The notes beneath the pieces were generated by a model that ran no database searches, was not told the origin of the DNA, and saw nothing but the letters and a program-made list of their open reading frames with translations. From Clostridia bacterium (lineage in GTDB: Bacteria > Bacillota > Clostridia > Christensenellales > UBA1242), in the NCBI GenBank assembly GCA_017539765.1, contig JAFYCH010000035.1:1-5686 (forward strand): DNA of 5,686 nucleotides. The letters are read 5' to 3'. Below are positions 1 to 5,159 of the stretch, in pieces; position 1 is the stretch's first letter, and each line of letters begins with the position of its first letter. Made by a program: the position numbers and the translations under genes.

Positions 1-995
1 ACAGTATTTTTATTGTTTGTCAAAACATACATTACAAGATAGTCCACCGCACTTTTATATGGCATTTGACCAGACTTGACTTTAAAATCTAAATCTCCAC
101 ATAGTTCCAAAATCTTTTTTAAAGTTATTTTAGAATATAAACTTGCAGTTTGCTTTGCTTTTTTGACAGCAAATTCTTTTATTCCAAGTTCAACCCCAAG
201 TTGTGCATTTGTTTTTGAAGTGATTGAACAAAAAAATAATCTTCTATAATAGTTCTGTATAAGTCCCAAAACTGACGGTGCAACCTTTTTGTCTGCCATC
301 ATGTCACTTAATATAGCGAGTGCCTTTTGTGCGTTGCCTACGCCCAAATTTTCGGTTAGTTCAAAGATGCTATACTCCAAATCTTTTTGCACAAGAAGTT
401 CTACGTCTTGCTCTGTAATTTCTACTTGATTATATGACACAAGTTTTTCAAGTTCAAAGGTGATGCGTGACAAATAACCATTTGTGTAATCAATAAGTTT
501 ATCTTTTGCCCCATCTGTCATTGCTACATTTTTTTGCTTAAGTTCGTTGTTAATCCAATTGACAATTACATTTTTTTCTAGTCTTGAACAATCAACTGCT
601 GAAATAATATTGCCTGCAGCATTTATTTCTTGCAGTTTTTTATCTTCCAAAAGTTGCGTATCACTTAAAACAATCAAAACAGAATTAGGGTTTGGACTAT
701 TTAGATAACTTGTCACAAAGTTTAAGACATCTTTGTTTTTCGCACTTTCTACCCCACCAATCAACACAAGTTTTTTGCCACCAAAAAAGGAAACTGAATT
801 TAAGTTTGCAAGCAAACTTTCTGCATTAAAGTTTTCAGCACTTGCAACAATTCTGTCAAATTCATTTTTGTTTGTTGCATAGTTTATTATCATATTTTTG
901 CTTGAATCCACCAAAAAACTATCATCGCCATAAATGTTATAACAGCAATAATAGTTTTGAGATATTAAGTGCTTTTTTAGGTCAACAAACTTCAT
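1..995 (-). CDS. holA: DNA polymerase III delta subunit (clamp loader), 3' end cut by window
   Basis: Delta subunit of the replicative clamp loader. In the family it binds and opens the beta sliding clamp so the tau/gamma-delta-delta' complex can load it on primed DNA. I translated the minus strand from the ATG at 995: 331 codons with no stop up to the window edge, against about 330-350 residues for the family, so only a few C-terminal residues and the stop are missing. Family landmarks appear in order: YGDDSFLVD (22-30) near the N-terminus, FFGGKKLVLI (70-79) matching the usual LFGxRRLVxL stretch, NGYLSRITFELEKL (172-185) matching the GNDL...ELEKL helix, IFELTENLGVGNAQKAL (210-226), and a C-terminal D-x-K-x-G helix (DFKVKSGQ, 303-310). 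The ATG overlaps the comEC stop as ATGA; the nearest SD-like AAAGG lies about 18 bases upstream, so translation probably depends on coupling to comEC. The comEC-holA order is also known from B. subtilis. Function is firm by motif pattern, not by a database search. Confidence 0.92.
   Translation of the reverse strand, partial: MKFVDLKKHLISQNYYCCYNIYGDDSFLVDSSKNMIINYATNKNEFDRIVASAENFNAESLLANLNSVSFFGGKKLVLIGGVESAKNKDVLNFVTSYLNSPNPNSVLIVLSDTQLLEDKKLQEINAAGNIISAVDCSRLEKNVIVNWINNELKQKNVAMTDGAKDKLIDYTNGYLSRITFELEKLVSYNQVEITEQDVELLVQKDLEYSIFELTENLGVGNAQKALAILSDMMADKKVAPSVLGLIQNYYRRLFFCSITSKTNAQLGVELGIKEFAVKKAKQTASLYSKITLKKILELCGDLDFKVKSGQMPYKSAVDYLVMYVLTNNKNT
992..995 (-). other. ATGA stop-start overlap coupling comEC to holA
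   Basis: On the minus strand the comEC stop TGA (994-992) overlaps the holA ATG (995-993). No good Shine-Dalgarno sits at the normal distance before the ATG, so re-initiation by ribosomes that finish comEC is the likely way holA is translated from this message. Confidence 0.85.
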
Positions 996-3205
996 ACTTT
1001 AATTTTATCATACCTTTCATTTTTTGTCCACAAGTTGTATGGGTCAATATATTCAACTTCCAAATTTGCAAATTCTGTTGTACTAGATTTTCGACAAACA
1101 TAAACCTTTGCAGATATTTCATAATATCTTTGATAAAATGTGTTTGCAATCAAATAGTCAACATTTGCGCCTGTAAAGAACTCTTCGTTTCTTATTTCAC
1201 CTTTGTTAAGAAGTGTGAATATTTGCATAATTGTAGTTGAGCCATTTTTGTACTTTACTGCTTTAATTTCCCCATTTTTATAACACTCTACAGAAAAATT
1301 ACAGTCAGTCAAACTTAAACTGTTGATAGAAATAAACTCTACGATGTCACTTGAATAAACTCCGTTAGTCAGTCCAATGATAACATCAGTCTCATACTCT
1401 CCAAAAACATATATCTTTTTGACAGAATACTTCTTCGTTATTTCTGCAACATGGTCTTGTGCGCTTGTGGTGTAATTGAAAAGAAGCAAATAATCTATAT
1501 TTTTTATGCCGGAAGTTTTAAGCATACTTTTGGTCGTTTGATATCTATAAAATCCACCATCAATATTGGCAAGAATTGTTTTGCCAGAAACATTTGTAAA
1601 AAGCATTGCGTTGCTTGCACTTTTTGTTGTTGTAATTGTGTTGTCAAAAACCATGGTTTTGAAATTATGTTGTAGCAAAATTGTCGAGAAAGAAATGACC
1701 AAACTTACAAAACAAATCAGTTTTGATTTTGCTGTTAGCATAAAATATGGACTTATGAAAAACAGAATAATAAAGTAAACTATTGTTGAAATTGTGTCAA
1801 AACTTATGGTGTTGATTGTTCCAATTTTTGCAAACAAAGCACTTACATTTGTGACAATATTAACAAAATAACCCGCAAAAGTAATCAAAAATGGCAAACT
1901 GACAATTAAATTTATACCAAGCATAATCACAAGTACTGAGTACATAAGCGAGAACAATGGTATGATTACCAAATTGGAAAATATAGTTATTGGTGCAAAT
2001 TCTCCAAAATATTTACAGATTGCCGGAACTGTTCCGATGCCAGCAGCAATGGTTACCGCAAAAGATTGTGACAAAATTTTTGGAAACTTTATCTTGTCAA
2101 AAAGTTTTGAAATTGGTTTTGTGAACATTAAAATTCCAAGCACTGAACCAAAAGAAAACAAAAAGCCCACGTCGTAAATATATAGTGGTTGAAAGAAAAG
2201 CACAATTATTCCCGCAAGAGATATGTTTGAAAGTGTGTCATTTCTTTCGCCTAAAACAAGACCAAGAAGCAAACACAAACTCATAACACTTGCACGAAAT
2301 ATGCTTGGTGAAAAGCCACATAGCAAATTATACAAAAACAATATAGCCGAAATTACAATAAATTTGTATTTGTTTTTAAGTTTAAAAAGTTTAAGAACAA
2401 AATAAACAATACCAACCAAAAAGCCAACATGAAGTCCGCTTACTGCAAGCAAATGTGAAATGCCAGCATTTTTGAATATGGAATAATACTCTTCACTTAC
2501 AAGAGATTTGTCACCACAAAGCACTGCATAAGAAAAACCCGCATTTTCTGGCGACATACTATCACTCAAAATTGTTTTTGTTCTATCCTTTACTCCATCA
2601 AACATCATAGGTTTGTCACTTTCAACCTGCAATGTAGTAAAATCTATGTCGCAATAATACCTGATATTTGTTTTGATGATTGAAGTGTTTATGCTATCTT
2701 TTGTCTTTAAACTTATTGGAGCAAGTTTTGCATTAAAACTAAGATTGTCTCCAACACCAAAAGTTGCATAACTTGCACTCGCTTCGATATTGAAACCATA
2801 TTTTTTGCCATTTATGGAAATGTTGCCAATCAAAATTTCTACGCCATCATCAGTTTGTGAAATTTCTCTTGTTTTGCCAGTAACAAGATATGTACCCTTT
2901 TCCAAAGGTCTATTTGCATTATAAAAATAACTAAATGTCGTCAGTCCGCTTGCAACCGTGCAAGAAATAAGAATCACAGCACAAAAAATTTTCAAGTTCT
3001 TTATGCCAAAATGTAAAAAGAAACCAGACAGAAAATCTTTTTTGAATAATGAAACAATAAACAATGTCAAAATTGTGGCAAAAATTAAAGCAAAAAATAT
3101 AAGTGGTACATAATCGCCAATAAAAATTTTACTGACTGCAAAGGCAGAACCAGCAAATGCAACAAATATATAAAGTAATGGTCTAAAATTTATGAATCTT
3201 TTCAA
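992..3205 (-). CDS. comEC: ComEC/Rec2-type DNA-uptake channel with degenerate C-terminal metallo-beta-lactamase domain
   Basis: Inner-membrane channel of natural transformation, which in characterised species carries single-stranded DNA into the cytoplasm. Length is 737 aa, normal for the family. N-terminal helices lie at about 8-26, 33-54 and 72-93, starting with the typical FRPLLY. An OB-fold-like DUF4131 region follows at about 100-190. The Competence domain spans about 225-490 and has its hallmarks: HLLAVSGLHVG (251-261), SPSIFRASVM (299-308), DVGFLFSFGSVLGI (345-358), and NLVIIPL (411-417) after a GTVPAICKYFGEFAP stretch. A last helix lies near 494-512. Residues about 530-715 occupy the place of the metallo-beta-lactamase domain, but the metal motif HxDxDH is reduced to TSAQDH (580-585) and the later HHGS-type motif is absent. 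The start is a TTG at 3205 with only a weak GAG five bases upstream; no ATG occurs in frame until residue 200, and the conserved N-terminus supports TTG. First gene of a comEC-holA operon. Whether the cell is transformable cannot be told from this window. Confidence 0.93.
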   Translation of the reverse strand: MKRFINFRPLLYIFVAFAGSAFAVSKIFIGDYVPLIFFALIFATILTLFIVSLFKKDFLSGFFLHFGIKNLKIFCAVILISCTVASGLTTFSYFYNANRPLEKGTYLVTGKTREISQTDDGVEILIGNISINGKKYGFNIEASASYATFGVGDNLSFNAKLAPISLKTKDSINTSIIKTNIRYYCDIDFTTLQVESDKPMMFDGVKDRTKTILSDSMSPENAGFSYAVLCGDKSLVSEEYYSIFKNAGISHLLAVSGLHVGFLVGIVYFVLKLFKLKNKYKFIVISAILFLYNLLCGFSPSIFRASVMSLCLLLGLVLGERNDTLSNISLAGIIVLFFQPLYIYDVGFLFSFGSVLGILMFTKPISKLFDKIKFPKILSQSFAVTIAAGIGTVPAICKYFGEFAPITIFSNLVIIPLFSLMYSVLVIMLGINLIVSLPFLITFAGYFVNIVTNVSALFAKIGTINTISFDTISTIVYFIILFFISPYFMLTAKSKLICFVSLVISFSTILLQHNFKTMVFDNTITTTKSASNAMLFTNVSGKTILANIDGGFYRYQTTKSMLKTSGIKNIDYLLLFNYTTSAQDHVAEITKKYSVKKIYVFGEYETDVIIGLTNGVYSSDIVEFISINSLSLTDCNFSVECYKNGEIKAVKYKNGSTTIMQIFTLLNKGEIRNEEFFTGANVDYLIANTFYQRYYEISAKVYVCRKSSTTEFANLEVEYIDPYNLWTKNERYDKIKV

Positions 3206-3238
3206 TTTTTTCTCGTGTGTATAATTTAATACAATAAA

Positions 3239-3266
3239 ATTATATCAAAAAATTTACAAATAGCAA
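3239..3266 (-). promoter_or_regulatory. Sigma-A-type promoter for comEC-holA
   Basis: Minus strand: -35 TTGCTA (3266-3261), a 16-base spacer, and -10 TATAAT (3244-3239). The predicted transcript start near 3232 leaves a leader of about 27 bases before the TTG start. It lies back to back with the tRNA promoter, with 8 bases between the two -35 boxes. Confidence 0.7.
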
Positions 3267-3274
3267 AAAACCTA

Positions 3275-3303
3275 TTGCAAAATTTTTTTTTGTTTGATAT
3301 AAT
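3275..3303 (+). promoter_or_regulatory. Extended -10 promoter for tRNA-Glu
   Basis: Plus strand: -35 TTGCAA (3275-3280), a 17-base spacer, and a perfect TATAAT (3298-3303) preceded by TG at 3295-3296 (extended -10, TGATATAAT). The predicted transcript start near 3310 gives a 5' leader of about 8 bases ahead of the mature tRNA, to be removed by RNase P. Confidence 0.8.
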
Positions 3304-3317
3304 ACACATTGTTATCT

Positions 3318-3393
3318 GCTTCCTTCGTCTAGTGGCCTAGGACGCTGGCCTCTCACGCCGGAAACATGGGTTCGAGTCCCGTAGGAAGTACCA
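3318..3393 (+). tRNA. tRNA-Glu, anticodon CTC, 3' CCA encoded
   Basis: A 76-base cloverleaf ending in an encoded CCA (3391-3393). Acceptor arm GCTTCCT (3318-3324) pairs with AGGAAGT (3383-3389) with a G1-U72 wobble at the end; discriminator A at 3390. The D arm begins GTCTAGTGG. Anticodon stem CTGGC/GCCGG (3345-3349 and 3357-3361, one U-G pair) closes the 7-base loop CTCTCAC with anticodon CTC at 3352-3354, reading GAG. T arm ATGGG/CCCGT encloses the canonical TTCGAGT loop. The body closely resembles bacterial tRNA-Glu, which supports the amino-acid call beyond the anticodon. It stands alone between its own promoter and a hairpin terminator, so it is probably a single-gene unit. Confidence 0.96.
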
Positions 3394-3395
3394 AT

Positions 3396-3429
3396 AAAAA
3401 AACCTTGAATTGTCAAGGTTATTTTTTTT
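3396..3429. terminator. Bidirectional intrinsic terminator between tRNA-Glu and the deoxyribosyltransferase gene
   Basis: Stem AACCTTGA (3401-3408) pairs with TCAAGGTT (3413-3420) around the loop ATTG. Eight T follow on the plus strand (3422-3429) and seven A precede (3396-3402, the last two inside the stem), which read as T on the minus strand. It starts three bases after the tRNA CCA and ends one base from the stop codon of the opposing gene, so it can end both convergent transcripts. Confidence 0.88.
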
Positions 3430-3430
3430 G

Positions 3431-3943
3431 CTATAATTTGCTTATATAATCTATGGCATCTTCTGGCATAGCAAAAAGTTTTCCATAATTCTTCACTGCC
3501 CCAACTGTATAAAGATTTATGTATGGATACTGACACTCGGCAACGCCACAACTTTGCATATCTTTATTTTTGTCTTCGGAATATGTTTTTGATATATCTC
3601 GGTTGTCTGTGTATATGCCAACAATAATCTTTTGTTTTTCAGGCTCGGTTCTGTAAGCATCGTTCCAACCAGCAACAAAGCCAATCTCTGTTGCAACGCC
3701 CAAATCTTCGCCATCTAAAACAGCAAGCAAAATGTTTGCCCATTCAAGTTTTTCCGTGTCACCATTATAGATATCTATTGATGAAGCAGACTTTGTTTTG
3801 TCATTTATGGCAAGATTAAACTGTGGCGCATATATTTCAACATCTTCGCCAAGTTTTTCTTTGAGTTTATTATAAATTTCTTCATTAAATTTTCTGTCGG
3901 CAATGCTAAAAAGTCCATTTGCCAAATATATTCTTTTTTTCAT
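3431..3943 (-). CDS. Nucleoside 2-deoxyribosyltransferase
   Basis: Cytosolic salvage enzyme that moves the 2-deoxyribosyl group between nucleobases through a covalent glutamyl-sugar intermediate. The 170-aa length fits the family (about 150-170). Compared from memory with the Lactobacillus leichmannii enzyme, the key residues are present: IYLANGLF (5-12, Tyr6 for Tyr7), D62 in YNGD for Asp72, D80 for Asp92, and nucleophile E86 in EDLGVATEIG for Glu98; the six-residue D-to-E spacing is the same. The segment WANILLAVLDG (68-78) is the hydrophobic strand before that site. I place the start at the ATG at 3943, not the in-frame ATG 33 bases upstream: AGGTGA sits five bases before it, homology begins there, and the upstream ATG falls on the predicted transcript start. 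It is transcribed alone, divergently from the membrane-protein gene, and ends against the shared terminator. Base preference (purine-only or purine/pyrimidine) cannot be read from the sequence. Confidence 0.88.
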   Translation of the reverse strand: MKKRIYLANGLFSIADRKFNEEIYNKLKEKLGEDVEIYAPQFNLAINDKTKSASSIDIYNGDTEKLEWANILLAVLDGEDLGVATEIGFVAGWNDAYRTEPEKQKIIVGIYTDNRDISKTYSEDKNKDMQSCGVAECQYPYINLYTVGAVKNYGKLFAMPEDAIDYISKL

Positions 3944-3948
3944 ATTTT

Positions 3949-3954
3949 TCACCT
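3949..3954 (-). promoter_or_regulatory. Shine-Dalgarno that fixes the deoxyribosyltransferase start
   Basis: Minus-strand AGGTGA lies five bases before the ATG at 3943. It decides in favour of the 170-aa form over an 11-residue longer reading from the ATG at 3976, which has no ribosome site inside the predicted transcript. Confidence 0.82.
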
Positions 3955-3982
3955 GCGATTTTGTTATGAATTGCACAATATA

Positions 3983-4011
3983 ATTATATAAATTGAGTAA
4001 AAATATGTCAA
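3983..4011 (-). promoter_or_regulatory. Full-consensus sigma-A promoter for the deoxyribosyltransferase gene
   Basis: Minus strand: TTGACA (4011-4006), exactly 17 bases of spacer, and TATAAT (3988-3983). Both hexamers match consensus fully. The predicted transcript start is near 3976, giving a leader of about 33 bases to the ATG at 3943. Such a promoter suggests high basal expression unless something represses it. Confidence 0.85.
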
Positions 4012-4014
4012 ATT

Positions 4015-4033
4015 TATTTTGTTTTACAAAATA
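4015..4033. promoter_or_regulatory. Perfect inverted repeat, possible operator, between divergent promoters
   Basis: Arms TATTTTGT (4015-4022) and ACAAAATA (4026-4033) are exact reverse complements around a TTT centre. The repeat covers the -35 box of the rightward promoter (4023-4028) and starts four bases from the -35 of the leftward one. Its place and symmetry suit a dimeric repressor, but no regulator gene is nearby and I do not match it to a known box. In AT-rich DNA a palindrome of this size can arise by chance. Confidence 0.4.
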
Positions 4034-4051
4034 TAAAAAAATTGATATACT
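4023..4051 (+). promoter_or_regulatory. Promoter for the eight-helix membrane-protein gene
   Basis: Plus strand: -35 TTTACA (4023-4028), a 17-base spacer, and -10 TATACT (4046-4051) with an upstream TG (4043-4044), forming an extended -10. The predicted transcript start is near 4058, so the leader would be only about 11 bases and would begin within the Shine-Dalgarno. Confidence 0.68.
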
Positions 4052-4056
4052 ACTTT

Positions 4057-4063
4057 AAAGGGG
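4057..4063 (+). promoter_or_regulatory. Shine-Dalgarno that fixes the membrane-protein start
   Basis: AAAGGGG lies five bases before the ATG at 4069. It rules out the in-frame TTG at 4042, which would add nine residues, lies inside the -10 region, and has no ribosome site of its own. Confidence 0.82.
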
Positions 4064-4068
4064 ACAAA

Positions 4069-5106
4069 ATGGAAAATAAAAAAAGATTTTATTCATTTCT
4101 TTCAATGGGTATCTTGATACTTGTTTTGATTGTTACAACTTTGATCGTGCCAATTGCAGATGTCGTCACAAAAGCACTTGGAACAAAAGAACTGGTTCCA
4201 GAAGCAACCGGAACATACAATTTGATTACTTTTACAAAAAACATGTTTCTTTTGTTTGACTTTTGCTATGATGCATCTGGTCCTGTGTGGATTTCAATTC
4301 TTTGTGTTTGTTTGAACTGGGTTACATTGTGTTTGCTTGCTGTTCTGCTTGGTTTTGTAATATTTGAACTTTGTGCAATAAAAAAAGAAAACCTGATACT
4401 TAAACAAAATGCAACAGCAAAAAAAATTGCCTTGATAACTGGTTATTTTTCACTTGTAGTGTTTGTGTTTGAAATTGTTTCGTTTATTCTTACAACAGCA
4501 CTTGCAAAGGGGTATTTTATATATACTCCAGACACACAAATGTATGTGTCAGTAGCACTTTCGGTTGGAATTTTGGTTTGCGCATATATATCTTCAGAAA
4601 AAGAATTTGAACAAAAGCCAAACAAGGTACGAGAAGCAGTTGGATATGCCTTATCGTTTTTGTCTGTCGCAATGTTTGAACTTTTAATATTCTTACCAAA
4701 AACAATCGACAGAAGAAGTCTTTTTGATTTGTCTATGCTGGCAAACGATTTTGGAAGTCGTCCTGTCGCAGCTTTTGACATCGTTGGACTTTCTCAGTGG
4801 GCAACATTTATATTGGCTGTGCCTACTATATTCTTATTTGTTTATTGTTTGATTGGTTTTATAAAAGCGTTAAAAGGCAAGCAATGCCCAAAAATAAGCC
4901 ACAGAATAAAGCGCTGGACTATGGCATTTGCTGTTATGGCATTTGTGTATCTTGTGCTTGAAACAGCGGCGGTGATTGCAGTTTTTGGCTGCTTTGCATA
5001 CGAAGGACAATTACTTATTTCTCCACTGCATTTATTTATGCCAGTACTTACAGTTGCGCCATACATTTTTGCAACAACAATTTCCATAAGCAAAAAAAAA
5101 TATTAA
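4069..5106 (+). CDS. Unrecognised integral membrane protein with about eight helices
   Basis: A 345-aa hydrophobic protein that I cannot assign to a family. Likely membrane segments by eye: 10-30, 74-104 (long), 118-145, 158-175, 190-210, 243-266, 284-310 and 318-338. The basic N-terminus (MENKKR), the charged loops after helices 2 and 6 (KKENLILKQNATAKK, and KALKGKQCPKISHRIKR) and the KKKY tail suggest both ends lie in the cytoplasm. Helices 1-4 and 5-8 look like two copies of one layout: a helix, an outer loop of about 35-45 residues, a helix, a basic inner loop, then two helices. This suggests an old internal duplication. There is no signal-peptidase or lipobox site, nucleotide-binding motif or obvious catalytic cluster. 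The start is set by AAAGGGG five bases upstream. A run of nine A (5092-5100) precedes the TAA stop, and a second in-frame TAA follows four codons later. It appears to be a single-gene unit between its own promoter and terminator. Transport, sensing or an envelope role are all open. Confidence 0.85.
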   Translation: MENKKRFYSFLSMGILILVLIVTTLIVPIADVVTKALGTKELVPEATGTYNLITFTKNMFLLFDFCYDASGPVWISILCVCLNWVTLCLLAVLLGFVIFELCAIKKENLILKQNATAKKIALITGYFSLVVFVFEIVSFILTTALAKGYFIYTPDTQMYVSVALSVGILVCAYISSEKEFEQKPNKVREAVGYALSFLSVAMFELLIFLPKTIDRRSLFDLSMLANDFGSRPVAAFDIVGLSQWATFILAVPTIFLFVYCLIGFIKALKGKQCPKISHRIKRWTMAFAVMAFVYLVLETAAVIAVFGCFAYEGQLLISPLHLFMPVLTVAPYIFATTISISKKKY

Positions 5107-5126
5107 ATAAAATTGTAATTAAATAT

Positions 5127-5156
5127 AAAAAAAGAACTCGAAATTGAGTTCTTTTT
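5127..5156. terminator. Bidirectional intrinsic terminator between convergent genes
   Basis: Stem AAAAAGAACTC (5129-5139) pairs with GAGTTCTTTTT (5146-5156) around the loop GAAATT. The A run from 5127 gives a seven-T tail when read leftward; rightward the five T of the stem form the tail. It lies 20 bases after the membrane-protein stop and three bases beyond the stop of the leftward frame that begins outside the window. Confidence 0.87.
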
Positions 5157-5159
5157 GAA

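Noticed and set aside
842..2405. Several plus-strand open frames of 60-132 codons inside comEC and holA
   Set aside because: They lie opposite firmly identified genes, have Cys- and Phe-rich unnatural compositions, and I saw no ribosome site that would support them.
3259..3276. Imperfect inverted repeat AATAG...CTATT between the comEC and tRNA promoters
   Set aside because: Arms of only five bases in very AT-rich DNA; expected by chance.
3312..3551. Minus-strand open frame of 79 codons across the tRNA, the terminator and the 3' end of the deoxyribosyltransferase gene
   Set aside because: It runs through the tRNA on the opposite strand and overlaps a recognised enzyme gene in another frame; an artefact.
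3431..4068. A functional link between DNA uptake by ComEC and the deoxyribosyltransferase as a DNA-scavenging system
   Set aside because: They are in separate transcription units divided by a tRNA gene and a terminator. Closeness on the chromosome alone is not evidence.
4443..5093. Minus-strand open frames of 62-112 codons opposite the membrane-protein gene
   Set aside because: They are shadows of a gene with a strong promoter, ribosome site and consistent hydrophobic pattern. No promoter or ribosome site supports the antisense frames.
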